Shown here: positions 37,901 through 51,300 of the stretch, one piece after another
How positions within the stretch are numbered: position 1 is the stretch's first letter
How the letters are laid out: each line of letters starts with the position of its first letter
Assembly: GCF_000208865.1 (NCBI RefSeq)
Contig: NC_018395.1
Coordinates: forward strand, 4,822,839 to 4,886,838
From: Neospora caninum Liverpool
Taxonomy: Eukaryota > Apicomplexa > Conoidasida > Eucoccidiorida > Sarcocystidae
Reading direction: 5' to 3'
DNA: 64,000 nt
The notes under the pieces: generated by a model
Told to the model about the DNA's origin: nothing
The model's input: the letters and a program-made list of their open reading frames with translations, nothing else
The model's database searches: none
Position numbers and translations under genes: made by a program

Positions 37901-39316
37901 TGGCCTTCCGTGGAGCGGTCAGCTGAGAAACAGACCTCCTTTTGACGGTCCTCCGCGCAGTCATTGTGCTCCGGCGCTGGAGAGCCCCGCCGCGCAAGTC
38001 TGGGTCGAGTGCGAGGTACTATCCGATGAAAATAAGCTGCTTCCTTTCTGCAGTGAAAAGAGGAAGGCATTGCCTTCGTTTATATCATACTTCTTTTCTC
38101 GCACCCACCCTGCGGGCACCCGGCCTCGTTCCCCACTTCGGGCCGTCTGTATTGGAAAGGTGTTGGGTTGAAATTTCGGTTCCAGCAACACACACACGCC
38201 GCAAAGCCCACTCAGAATTCTCTAAAGATCGGTTTCGCGAACTTTGCCTCCCACAAAATTTCCCCAGTTCAAATGCCTCCTCGTGTGCCTCCGATGAAAA
38301 AGTTCCGGAGACTGCAGCTAGAGGCCGGCCTCTCACAACCTTCATGGGCCATCGACGGAGACGCCGTTCGCCGCGGGTACCGCCTGATTGTCGAGACGAG
38401 GCCAAGCTCGGGCCATCCGGGCGCCGGACCGTTCCTTTTCTCGATGAACACATTCCAGTTCTCCCCCCAAAATGCAGAATTTCCTCCTGGTCCCCGCCAA
38501 CTCTTACCGCTTACTCTAGGCAGACTGTCCGGTTAAGCACTTCCTTTCTACCCCCACGCCTTTAGGCGCCGACGGCTTGCTGTCTCCTTGCGGTGCGTTT
38601 CCCCGATCCTGTTGCGTTTCTGTGTACGTGGAGTGTAGCTTTCTGGGGCAGCGTCGTAGACTCTGGTCGCGTTTTTCTCTGCAGCGTGCGTGTAGTGCGT
38701 CCTTCCGCCCCTCCGAACGTCTCGCTGTACGTGGCGAGACACGAAGCCGGAGCAAACGCGCCTGGAAGTTTTGCCTTTCTTCGGGATTCGTGGCTTCAAT
38801 CCCGTGTCCCTCGACGCGGAGTCCGCGTCTTCCGCAACGGCTTCGATGGCGATCGAGTCGTAAGCCGTCAGCAACTTGGTGCATCGTGGTGAAATCCTTT
38901 TCTTCTAGAGTCCTCCCGGTCCAGAGCGACTGCGAGCGAAGCTCAAGAGGACAGCAAGGTGTGGAGCCGAATGCGCGACTGGCGCGGTCGGTCGGCAAAG
39001 GAAAGAAACCGTCGTCTCGGCCGACGCAGCAGACCTGGCGAAGGCCTCCGTCTCTTCTCGATGAAAACGCGACGCAGGCCCTCGTGAGGCGCTGTCCTTC
39101 TTTAGTTCCTCTGCAGTCTTTCGGCGGCCCCCCTCTGCGTTGATCCATCAGCCGGGATCGCGTGCCTCTTCTTCGCCCCGCGGGTGGCCTCGCTGCGGTC
39201 CGCTTTTGCGGTTTTTTGCAAAGCCAGAGTGACCGCTGTGCTCCCGTCTCCGGGTTGTCGCGTCCCCGACTTGTCGCGTCTCCAGAGTTCCCGCGTCTTG
39301 TCGTCATGTAGCAGCC
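34910..39316. other. Spacer between two divergent genes
   Basis: About 4.4 kb between the dynamin start (minus) and the membrane-protein start (plus). It must contain both promoters and 5' UTRs. Open frames on both strands are long because of GC richness, but none shows a domain or splice-supported structure. A TGCATGC word lies near 36868 (ctgcatgcac). Confidence 0.
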
Positions 39317-42300
39317 ATGTCGGGTTCTAATGGCGACGAGAGCTCTGCTGACTGCGCGTTGACGCCGACGCGCAGGAGCAGCCGAAAGGAGGCTTCGTTG
39401 GAGATGGGAAAGCGCGATAAAGCTTCTCGTCGAGAGCGGAAAATGGTCTCCCTGCGACAGGCGAGTTCGCGCCGGGATGCGCGCCCCCACGTGTCTGGGT
39501 CCGTTCTTGTTCTCTTTGTTTGTGAAGCCGTGTGCTTCTTCTGTCTCGGCAGCATCTTCTGCTACTTCTTCTGGAGTGAGCGTTTCGCCGGATCAGCCTC
39601 TCGCGAATCGCTCTCTTCTCACCAAGAGGCGGGTGCACGCCCGTCGCCCGCGTCTCCCGCTGAGTCCCCAGAGGCCACGCATCCTGCGTCCTCTTTGGCG
39701 GCTTCGAGCGCCGAGCGTAGGCACCGCCGACACTCCGAGAGCGGGGAACTCGGCGCGCGAGACCTCGCCTCCTCCGTCGATGCGGAGTTTCCCTTTGATT
39801 TCAGCGATTTCTCCCTCGGTGCCCCGCCGATCCCCGTGCACGCGGACTCTCCACCCCCTAGTCTGTTTAGGCCCCTGCGACTCCCGGGCCAGGCGGCGCG
39901 GCGTCTCAACACCGAGGGCTCCATCCTTCGAGGCTCGTTCGACACCAGTCGCGCGGACGAAAGCGTGACGGAGGTTAGGAGTCGGCGCAAGAGAAAAGGC
40001 CCAGACGGCGCTCCGGGCGGGAGGGCGCCGGCGAATCGGCATTCTGAGCCTTCGTGGGTGACCTCGACTGTGGCGTGGACTGACGGCTCGCAGAAGGAAC
40101 TCTCCGCGGAAGAGTATGAACTGTCGACAGAGATGTGGGGACACCAATCCGAACGCAGCAACGACGACGACGGCGATGACGACGACGAGGACCACGACGA
40201 TCCGTCGACGGTCACGATCGCCCCGCACGCGATATTTGACGCGTCTTTCGGGGGAAACAGAGGGTTGCAGTCGAATTACGAGGCGAATTCGCTACCCCAC
40301 GGGGCGGAGACCGGCCACGGAAGCACTCCCGGCGAGCCCCAAATCGCTGCAAGTGGACCCACGACCGAGCCGTCGTCCAGCGACCGAGCGGAAAGCGCCG
40401 GAACGCGAAATCAGGCAGGCGCCAAGGATGGATCTGAAAGGGGGGACAGTGGAAATTTCACGGCGACGCGCGGGTCGGATTCCGACAGGGACGAGGACGG
40501 AGGAGCAGCGCCGAAGCGATCGCGCTCCAGGAGCCGAGACAGGAGAAAGAGAGACGAAGACTCCGGCACCCACGCAGCCAACGACGGATATGCTGCCGGC
40601 CAGGGCGTCATGCACCGTATGTGGGTCACGCGGCAAAACCTCGCCAAAATCGCCAAGAAGAAACTGCGTAAGTCGACTCAGCGGACCACGTTTTGATGGT
40701 CGTTCCTCTCGCACTTTTTTGAGGAGCCCAGTCAGTTTCCTTATAAGTTTTAAGTTTTGCTTGGATGCACAGTGAAACAGAGGCACAGCCGCCAGATTGC
40801 GGCGCGAGATCTTCCCGCGCAGGCAGGCGCTTTCTTCCTGTGGTGTGTGCCGGCGCGTTTTCAGCGAGTTCCGGGGGGCCAGCGTGTGTGAAGTGGAGAG
40901 AGATGGGGTCGGCGTCGCGTGCCTCTCCGAGGCCGAAGTAGGGAGGCGAAAACGGATCCTCCGTTCCTGCACACGTGAAGTTGCTCTTGAGGTCCAAAGG
41001 CGTCTTGCGCTTTCTTCTGCTCTTTTCTCTCAGGACAGTTCCACTGCGACATGCCGCGGGAGCAGGTGTGCGACTACCTCAAATCCGATCAGCAACAGTA
41101 CCGCGTGTGGTTCACCTTGGCCGTTCTGTATGGCCTGGAGTGGCCCTTCTACTCGTACGCCGACGGCGGCGGCACGCACTTTCTTCAGGAACTTCTCGAA
41201 CAGACGCGCGACTTCGGTCCTCCCGCCGGGGCGAGCTCTCTCGTTCGGAAACGCTACGAACAGTTCCGCGAATGCGGGATGCCGCAGGCCTTCGAGACTG
41301 GAGTAAGCGATCGAAGGAGGGTTCCCGAGAGGCAGAGAAAAGGCCACGAAACGGCAGTGGGGCAAACGCAGTGACGATCGTAGAACAGAGCCGATACAGC
41401 CACATGCTCACAGCGTGAGTCTAAACAGAAACGACGAGCTCCATTTTTCTTGCTGTCGAGGAATGCCCGCGTCAACTGCGGGGCCCGAAATACCCTAAGA
41501 GTGTGTGTAACCGCTAGGGCACAGGGAAACACGGTCGCTCGCAGTTCTTTCTCGTGCTGGAGATCGCGTCCATAGCCCTGTCAGTGCGTCCTTGTAAAAC
41601 GGTTTCCAGAGAGGACAGTGTGTGAGGACTGTAGACATCCCCGTTCCTTTCGATTGGGAGCTCTCCCTAAACGCGCACGGTGTGTGCTGTCCCTGTGTGT
41701 GGAAGTGCATGCCGGGTTTCCTCTCTCTGTAGCAAACGCTTGCCGGATTCCGTCTTTCTTCGGCAAGTGGAGCCTCGCTTCTTGCATGATGTGCTGGCGC
41801 CTGGGAATGTGCCGCAGCTAAACAAGCTGATGGAGTGTCTACCGTCTGGGGCGGAGTTCCCCAACGTCCTCAAGAAGGCGGCGGAGAACCTTCGCTTCCG
41901 CAAGGTGCTCTTCGGCATGGGAGACGTGCACGTCCCGTTCGACGGAATCACGAGTCTAGCGCACGTCTTCGACACGGTGGAAGACGCCATGGGCCTCGTC
42001 TGGGGGAAGGATGTCTTCCTGGGCAAAGACCCTTCTGCGCCTGCACACTGCAAACGTAAGGTCGCCGAGGAAGAGGCTGCCGAGCCGCGAAGCCACGTGG
42101 GAGCTAGACACAAGCGCTATACATGTTGCTAGTGTCGCTCGCTCGCGCGGGATCCTCCGAAGAACGCGCGTATGCCACTGGCATTTTCGCGTGCCGCTGC
42201 TGCAGGCTTCAAAGGCTCGCCGTAACCTGACTGTACGACGGGAGGGGGCGGCTGCGAATTTCTGGAGCTCGCGCGATGGGTCTCGGGATCTCCAGTTCTG

Positions 42301-45300
42301 TCCCTTCGGGCGGTAAAACGCGAGGCGCATGGTCCTGGGTGTTTGCGGCTATGGTGTTGCACGAGAAGTGTGTACGAAACAGAGCTTCCAACGCTGTGTA
42401 TGTTTGGTTTTGTGTTTTGCAGCGTTCACTTCCGATGAATTGTACTATAAGTACATGTTCGCTTTCAGTGAAAGTCGGCGGTACTTCTCCATGGTTGTCC
42501 TTCTCAATCGAGCAATGCGGCAACATGTCACCCAAAAGTAAGTAATGAGAGTCGCCGAACGAGAGTTTTAAACGGTGAACAGGACAACGAAAGTCGAGCG
42601 GTACTGCGTGCTCTTTGGCTCTCCAGTTGTCACTGCTACGTCCCTGGCGGCATTGGTATTTGCGTCCATGAACGTGCTATCCTCCCAACGCACCTGCGCC
42701 GCTTGAATTTGAAGACATGTGGATATTCGCCTTTATACAACCTGCCGCTGACACAACCATATTTACATCGTTTAGTCGAATTTCGGGCTGCACATGCTAA
42801 TGCAGTTCCGGAAGTCAGCCGTCAAACCTCACGTCGTGTTTGGAAAAGGAGTGTGTGCCAAGTGCTTGCTGAGTTCCGGCACACATGGTTCAGGCAGGTT
42901 GCTCACTCCACAGCGGCAGCTGGATGCCTCCGTTCGAGGGATTCTCATCATGTGTCTATATCTGCCGTAGTCAGGAATTTTGCTGTCGCCCGGACGCTGT
43001 GAGGAAGATCGGGAGGACAGGTGAAGACACGACGGGAGGCCTAGCAAAAGAGCACGCGTGTGTCGGGAACCGACGTGGCCGAGAGTTAGCCGGTACCACG
43101 TACGCAACGAGTGACGGGGTTCATGTCAACTGCCGGCTGCTTTCGCTCGCTTTCAGGCCGCACAATGGTATCATCCTTCTTCTCGTCGAGCAGCCCCACG
43201 TCTCCAGCAGTTCCTCCGCGACCTCAGCTGTCGCGTCTTCTGCTTCGACAGCGGTCCTCGGGTCCTCCAAATCCAACAACCCTCGGCGTCTCTCTGCGGT
43301 GTCCTCGAGCAGCGGCTCGGCGCCACGGAGTTCTAGAGGGGGCTCGGGAGGACGCAGAATTCCAGAGCTTGGGGCCGACTCGGATCCAGATTATTTTCAG
43401 CGGTTACAGGATTTCCAGATGCTGCAAGAGCGAGTCAGACAAAGTGTTCTTATGAAACTGGAGAGCGCCATTGTCCGTTTCTACCCCACGAGTAAAACGA
43501 TGCGAAAAGATATCGTTAAGCTGCCGGATGTCCGAGTCTCGGGTTTCTTCGCCCGCTCCGCAGAAGGTCGGACCCACGAGAAAGGTCTCGTAGGGTTGGA
43601 AATCGACTTCAAGCTCATGGAGCGGTTCAAAGAACAAACCCCTCCGAATAGCGTTCTGATCCAAGTCACTTTGCTGGACCTCTGGGCAACGCAACCGATC
43701 GAGGAATGGCCGGATGTCATGGATCCCTCAAAGAAACTCGTTTCCTCTTACACTGCGACGCAGCTTCTGAAATCTGAGTTGCAGTGGGACCAGTCGCTCG
43801 CAAGTTTTGAGTGGGGTAGAACAAAGTTCATCTACTCGACCGTGTCGGAGGTGTTTGAGTATGAAAAAATCGACACTGCTAACCGCGTCAGCTTCGATCC
43901 AGACATTCAAGTTATGCTACTGCAGAGCTACAGTGACTTCGTCGCAAACGGAAAGGAAGACGGTATGCTGGCGATGATCATCGAGGTCCTGCAGCGGAAG
44001 CCTTTGGGGCACTCTGGGGTTCCTCGAGAGTTCCGAGCGGACCGCATTGTCCTACAGGGCACAGCGACGCCCCTAGAACAGCATGGAGGCGGGAAGGGCC
44101 AACTCTACAGAAAGATGCAGTTCGGCTCAGGAATTGACTATGGCGAGGTTCTGCAGATCGAGAAGGCAATCAGAGAGCACACAGTCATGCTGCATCTCAA
44201 AATCGTTGGCCTAGGTCACGCAGCTGCGGAAGACTGGCGTGGCCTGAAGGCGCACGAAATCCTGAATCGCCTTGCTCAACGACTTCGAGGAACTTTTGAA
44301 ATTCACTACGTTTATCCGGGGAAAATGCCTGACAGTGTAAGCGAGACAAACGGTGAAGGGTTTGGGACGGGAGGAACAGGCACAGAGGGCCGTAGAAGCA
44401 CAAGTGAGGAAGAGTGAGACCCGAAAGCCCAGACAAGACACTGGAAAAAAAACTGTGCTGCAAAAAATGACGAAGAAGAGGCGGTGGATGGAGATCGGCA
44501 GTGTGTCAATGCTCATCCGACGTTAACCTCTTCAGATCTGGGCTGGAGCTGCTCTCCAGCGCCTCGGGGGGGGCGATGGCCGGATTCGAATGTGTGCCGT
44601 CAGTTGCAGCCTATTTGGGATATACGCATTTGCTCCGTCTGTCTGAGTGCCGCCCTTCGTGGTGTCGAGGAGTCACTCACGTGCTTGGGCAGTCCTGTAC
44701 TTAGAGGCGATGCGACGAATGTGATGATCGAGCCGTACCAAGACACCGCGAAGGTGTGCAGAGAGTCTCTCGTCTTGGTGTTTTGTGTTTTTCAGCCTCA
44801 GGTTGCGAGTCGGTCGGTGAAATGCACGAACGTGATCCCCGACTGGATCCTAGCTTTGGCAGTTTTTGCGACGGCCTCGTTTTTTATCATCTTCATCATT
44901 CTTATGATGTACCACCGCAAGCTGGACGTGCCCTGGTGGGTTTCCTGTTGGTGTAGCCGGTTCTCGCCTTGGGAGAAGGACGCCGCAGACAAACAGAGCA
45001 CGTGTCCAAGCGATATGGAGAGCAGCCGAGGCGATGGAGAAGTAGGGCCTAGGCGTCAGTCATGTTTAACTGACGATGAGGAGTGTGAAGACCCGCGAAC
45101 GGCACACTCGATGACACGCATAATAGAAGAGGACTACGACTGGGCCGACTACGGACATGCGGGTGATATCTCGCGTGCGAATACGCCTACCCCCCGTAGT
45201 GGCGCCTTTGAGCACGTGTCCGATTCTTCCGTGCGATCGACCTTCAGAGTCGCTTACAAATGTGGAAGCAGCAGTGGAGTTTACGGACTGGCAGGAGGGC

Positions 45301-45485
45301 ACAGACATAGCTCCTCTTGTGGAAGTTTAGGGTCCGCTAGAATTCCCTCCAGAGGCTATGACGACGTCAACATGGGACACCCAGTCGCGCCCCCAGGTGT
45401 GTTAAACTCTATGCCTGTAGTGCGCACGCCAACACTGACGAGAGCCGTTTCAAGACGACTGGGGGCAGAATCAGGTTTCACGTGA
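39317..45485 (+). CDS. Two-pass transmembrane protein of unknown function
   Basis: No family recognised. Exons 39317-40667, 41034-41302, 41389-41414 (26 nt), 41733-42055, 42423-42537, 43157-44336 and 44796-45485 join in phase to 1318 codons (1317 residues). The ATG at 39317 opens a basic N-terminus, then a transmembrane segment (about residues 57-77, LVLFVCEAVCFFCLGSIF). By the positive-inside rule the N-terminus is cytosolic. A disordered, acidic region (Asp/Glu run near 40160-40200) follows. Exons 2-6 carry a folded, non-repetitive part (CDYLKSDQQQYRVWF, RFRKVLFGMGDVHVPFDG, YYKYMFAFSESRRYF, GFFARSAEGRTHEKGL). A second transmembrane helix (WILALAVFATASFFIIFIIL) is encoded at about 44845-44905, followed by a Ser-rich cytosolic tail. 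The expected topology is a large lumenal or extracellular loop of about 1000 residues. The microexon is inferred from splice phase: without it exons 2 and 4 do not connect. Confidence 0.
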
Positions 45486-45526
45486 GAAGCCCGCCTCGAA
45501 GAACTGATTCCCTTGGGGGGGGGGGG

Positions 45527-45626
45527 NNNNNNNNNNNNNNNNNNNNNNNNNNNNNNNNNNNNNNNNNNNNNNNNNNNNNNNNNNNNNNNNNNNNNNNNNN
45601 NNNNNNNNNNNNNNNNNNNNNNNNNN
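45527..45626. other. Assembly gap (100 N)
   Basis: Exactly 100 undetermined bases directly after a run of 12 G, 42 bp past the stop of the membrane-protein gene. The round number suggests a gap of unknown true length placed where sequencing failed at the poly-G. Confidence 0.
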
Positions 45627-48327
45627 CGTGGAGCGCACATCTAGAAGCTCCCATTTCTCCTTTCTTTCCCGTGTGGACGCATGAGCCCGCCCTCTCTCTT
45701 TTTCTTTTCCTCACCGAACGAAAATAAGTTCCTTGGAATGTTAATTTATCTGTTTTCTCGTCCGCTCGCGACAAGCGTCAACAAATCGCACGGCCTGAGA
45801 AACCCAGACACAGCGGCTGGCAAGGAACCCGCGGTATCTGACTGCAGCGTGCCTCCATCGTAGCAATACGGTCTCTCATCTTTTTCAGGACACAAAAGCA
45901 TGTTGAAAAATAGCCATACACCAGAAGCTGTATTCCAGTAACACGTGACGTTGCTCGTGTTCCTTTTTGTGGACCGGACGAGAAACGCTCGTGGACTGCT
46001 GGTTAACGACCGACAGTCAAATCTCGCCTCTGACACTCCATCCTTTTGGGGGGGGGGGGGCTGGGCAGCCGTGTGAAGCATCATCTATGTTGAAGGTTGT
46101 GCGTTTCGGATGGGCACAGATGCACAGATGGGCAAGACCGCAGCAAAGGACGCGGCATTTTTGACTGCCGTCCACCTACACTGTCCGTGTCTTCGTTGCG
46201 ATCTTCACCGCAATTACTGGTCAGCTGGTTAAAGGTGAAAATTGCCTGGGTGCTCTACTGACGCGACGACCACGAGTTAGCGGGAATTGTATTATTTCCT
46301 GTGGATTGAGGGAGAAGTATCAAGGAGCTAACGTTGTTGTGTTATAAGGGGGGCATGTGAAACGGCCTAAACGGAAAGGGGTGTATCAGGAGTCGCCGGT
46401 AACCGTTTGTCGCGAAGGGAAGGAACGTTTGATCACGGAACTAAAGGTCAGCTCATTTTGAACCGGCAGACGCCCATTAGACGAGATGTGTTGGCACGTT
46501 AAAGGCATGGAAACATTTTTCCTTTGTTCAATGCAGCCACATTTGCATTTCCAGTGTGTGCCGCTGCTCGGGCGTAAATTCCGCACAGCGTCCTTGGGGA
46601 TCGAGTGTTTCGACATCTGTGTAGTCATGTCATCTAACCGTTTGTTGACTGAATAGTTTGTTTTTTAGGATAGCTAACGCTCCCTGTGAGGAACGAAGTC
46701 TTCAGGCGTCGTAATTCTCCATTTTTTACGAAAAGGATAGAACTGGCCGAAACAAGGTCAGATTAAAAATACAGAACAGCCTCCCCTGGCATTACCATTG
46801 CGGTCATGAGTATCTCTTGCTTTCACGCTGACGGATTATTTTGAACTCGGTTATTCTTACCCAGTTGCGTGAAGCACCCGTTGGCTGCAGTTATATTTCC
46901 TGATTGTTGGGCCTGGCTACGCGATAGAAAGTATTCGGTGGGCGGCCCTGTGGTACGACTTAGACTACCGATGACTCGAGAGCTCCCGACATGCTGGGCA
47001 CTCCAGCTTTCGTACATACAAAACTAGCGCTTTGTAATTAAAACATGATGAGAGTAAAACACTCCTCTCCCTTAACGTATTGCAACATTGAGTTTTGAAC
47101 AATCACGTTTTGAGGTAAGGGGGATTGGGGGCGATAGTATTCGGGGTCCGCTGGGGCTGCCCCACGCTCACAGAGGTACTGTGCTATAGGAGAGTCATTG
47201 CGGGCGTTTTTCTGGCATTATCCAGTGCGTAGCGGGAAAAGCACGCATGAGTGTGAACTACTGCAACAGCTAGGTGGACAGAGGAAGCTGCAGCACGGAA
47301 TCCATGGATCAAGCATGTCACAGCATCACCTACCATACGTTACGAGGGATTTCTCGGATAGACTCAGCATTCGTTTTCCCGTATCCACAGGATTACCGGG
47401 TATGTGCTTCAACTCTATACAGGAATTATGTATGGAGCTCTCCGCAGAACGCGCCGAACCCAAAATTATATGTCTTGTTGGTCGCTCGTCCCTTGCACAC
47501 AATTCAGTAGGTATTTGCCAGCCCATCGGTGGAAGTTTCTCGAGAACTGTGGCAGGCTGCCGCATGCGACAGTGTCTCGTGTTGTGTTTTTCGTGTAAAA
47601 TGAAAGCGTTGGTTGTGAGAAAAGCGAGTACCGTGCCGAAAAATGGTAGCACCTAACCAGGTCGGTGAAAACTATCGATGCTTGTGGGGCCGCGAAGGGT
47701 TCGAGTGTGTTCTGAGGTGACAAGCCCCATCAAGCATCTTTTCGTAGACGAGAGGCTTGGTAATCGACCTCGAGACGTCCCACCTATCTATCCATGATCG
47801 ACGCGGGCCACTGGCGTAAGGCTGCGAATCTCCAGTTAGTATAAAAAGCCAGAAGCCGGCATCATCTTTCGATAGCTACAGCGAAAGCCAACATTGCAGG
47901 CTGAATGCCTTCAGAAGACATTGCATGTGTCGGTTTGATGCTTCATCACTCCTATGTCTCTGAAAGGAGGCTTCGGAGCCTACCGGCGTTTCTGCGTCTT
48001 TTTTTTTCATACGAATACGTTCAAAGCCAACGGCGGACCAAATTTGTACATTTGAGTTTCTTCCGTGGTCGTGCTCTTCCAGTCGTGTTCCATACCTATG
48101 AATACTTTCACAAACCGGTACTCCGTCCCATATGTACTCTATGGGGTAGCGTGTTCGAACGGTCTCACGTCTTGCAGGAGAGCTTCGGCGAGATCCCATC
48201 GTGAGGCAGCACGTTGTGCCCCGTGAAGTCACTACTTTCAGCAGCAGCTGCTCTGTTCGAGCCTCAGACAAGCACACGTTTGTAGGGACCTGATCAGAAA
48301 ACTTGCCTCATTCCGTGCGTCCGAGCC
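45627..48327. other. Intergenic, no gene recognised
   Basis: About 2.7 kb after the gap and before the next start codon. Only short open frames are present. It contains a second G homopolymer (12 G near 46049-46060). It should include the promoter and 5' UTR of the CCDC112-like gene. Confidence 0.
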
Positions 48328-51300
48328 ATGGCAGATTCAGCTGAGTTCCCTTGCAGGCACAGAGACACCGGCGCAGATACCCCATCATCTAGACCAAGGG
48401 TTGTTTTTAACCCTACTCCGACTTACATACGAGACTCGCTGCTGGCAGCGAAAAGGCAGCCAGTGAGCTGTCCCTCTGCGAAGACTGCGGATATTTCTCA
48501 ATGGTCGACTGCTGTTTCCACTTCCTTCGATTGCGGCGGCGCTTCAACCCTTTACGCTCGACGTTTCGAGTCCCTGGGCCCCCCGCCGAACGCGGTCACT
48601 CCTCCAAACAGCGAAAATGCTGCAGCGAAAGCATCATGGGACTGCGGTCACTGTCACGTCCTCCGCGAAGCGCAAGAGATAGCCAGAGAGTACACTGACT
48701 TTGTTTGCCGGCGCCCGTTCCATGCAAACACACTCCAAGCGAACGTAGGATGCTCTGAATTCTCATGCAGCGCAAAGTTGTCTGCGAACATGGACACTTG
48801 CGCCCGTCAAAATGCTCAGCAACTTGATTCAAGTGGTCATTTTTCTTTCCGAGACGAAGCGACGAAAGCTGCGAAAGAATATGCAGAGCATCTGACACAC
48901 CATCGACCGAATCCTCGATTTCCGTCCCCAAGCAATATCCCTCCTGGCACTGCTGGTAACTTTTGCGCGGAGCGGTTTCTCGCCCGTCAACGCAGTTCTG
49001 TTTTTAATGCTCAGAGAGCTGCTGCCGATTACACCAGTACCCTCTATCAGACAGCGTCAAGTATCGTTTCCTCGCCGCTGACACGTTTGCCGCAGACAGC
49101 CTCACCCGATGACGCTGTTGAAAGCATCCATGCCCCTATGGCGGAACCGTCCAGGGAAACTGTGTACGAAGGGGAGGAAAGTTTTACTGCGCGGTCGAAA
49201 GGCGGTTCAAAGGCCGGGATCGCTAGCGAGTCAGATCCATTGCCACCCCATAAGAGAGCTGAACAGGAGGGCACGGAGATGCAAACCGCGCAACAGGGAC
49301 ACGCTCACCTGTCTGTTGGGAAGCAAGGAGGAGGTTTAACTGCTGAGAAGAAGCTGAGAACTGAAAAATATCTCGAAGGCTCCGAGACAATGAACAAGGA
49401 GGGGCTCGCAGCCCTCCGCGCGTGCCGAGAATGGATGCATGAGAGGAACCGGCTGCACGCCGAGTATGGCAGCTTACACGGATTTCGTCCCTTACTTGAT
49501 ATGACCGGCGTCTTGACCCGATTCTTCACAATGATAAACAAACTATTCTGCTCACGGTTATCTCTTCAAGATGAATAGATTACCGACGGCCTTTCAACAC
49601 ACTCTCCAGTGAACAAGTCACGAAATAGCGGTGTTGCGCCATGGTTTAGGCGATGCGGGTTCGCATAACTAGTGGATCTCAACGCTAACCTTTTCGCAGG
49701 AGTCTAATATACAAACGAGGTCAGAAGAGCCTCTACACGACCAAGAATGTTCCCTCGCCCTCGAATTTCTTTCAGCTCGTTGGCTCTAGAGGCTCGAGTT
49801 CTCTATTCACAAGTCTCGCAACGCACGGGATGAGCTTTTGCAACAGACATCCAGTCATGGCGCGTCGAAAGTTGCGGTGGAGCTAGGAACTATGTATCGG
49901 TTGCTATGGGGCTCCTTCCCCCGCCGCCTGCGAGGACAGAACACGAGGCGGTGTAGCGGGGAAGGCGAAGAGTTCGTAGGAAACAGCCAGTCGACGCTTC
50001 CTGGTGCAGGTTTCCGTAGAACCCCTGCTTGTATTATATGTGAGGCACATTTTTTTGCAGAGCCAGCGAATCCCTTCAACAAGGACAGAAAACACTGGGA
50101 AACCTTCGTATACCTCGTTGGCAAGTAGGCGAAGGCTAGAGTAATTTCACACCGTGGTGCTCTCAAGGCTTGCCGGTTACTTTGTTGTTTGTCTGCTTGG
50201 CGTCTTCTTTGCAAGAGATGCCCCAAACACGTAACTAAGGGCCAGCCTTGGTTACCAGAATGCTGCACAGGTTACACTTTGTCCTTCACAGGGTGGTCAT
50301 GGATGTTTTACCGGATTACTTAGGTGAACCAGGCCATGGCTCCGGTACTTCGATTTCGCTTTACGTCCTTTCATGTCACAGGAGGGATTACACAAAAGTC
50401 CGAGTCCGCACGAGCGAACGTTCAGTACCTGCTGTTGGTGGCGTTCTTAATGGGATCAGTTCTCGATTGAGATTTGGAACACTGAACGCGCCTTTGAAGA
50501 ATTGTAACAGTCTCGCTCTCCTCACCATCCCTCCATCTGCTTGCGTTGAACGGTGCACCATTTCTGCCGACGGTCAGCTCTCAGCGCTACAGCGAGAAGT
50601 GCGTCGGACCGTATCCGACCACAGGAAGGTGAGTCATGTCGGCCTCAAGAAACACTTCGTTATCTATACCACGGACACTTGACTGTTCGTTTTGCTGACA
50701 AGCAGTGCTCATCACGTGAGCACAGGTGAATGGCAAGGACAGCGTGCCTCTCTAGCGCAGGACTGACAGACCCGAGGGGCTGCCGGCGCATGCAAAAATC
50801 CATCTATGACTACATATTTGTGTACCCAGTTAACTTATATGGATACGCATGCAGTATTCATAGGTTTGCACTCAAGAATGTACTTACATCTTTTTGCTTG
50901 AAAAGGGGAGCATGCATTCGTATGCACGCAGTTACACAGCAGCGTGCGTTCTCTATAACTTGCAATCCGTACCTCCATTGGATATTTACAGTACACCAAC
51001 GTGTATTCCTCGTATGTGGCTACTGCTCTGCTTTCGGCATAAGCGCGACCCAGACTAGTCGTCGAGTTGAGCTGGCAGAAACCGTACAGTGGTCGTCCTG
51101 CAGGAGACAATCGTATGACGTTGTGTACGGAGAGCGTTCAACGGTACACACGCTCCACGGCGTTCGCAAAACTGCTCGACATTGTATGCCGCTTACTTTT
51201 CAGTGGAAAGCTACGTTGTGGGGATACGTCGACCAGCTTCGGAGCACCGTGTACTTCCTCCGTAAGTCTGGGTAGTTGCTTCATGGGGGTGCCTCAAGCG

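Noticed and set aside
38516..39490. 324-codon minus-strand ORF upstream of the membrane-protein gene
   Set aside because: Arg-rich, no domain, and it overlaps the first exon and promoter of the plus-strand gene; a product of GC-rich composition.
45356..45774. ORFs reading through the N run with poly-Pro or poly-Gly
   Set aside because: Artefacts of undetermined bases and the poly-G homopolymer.
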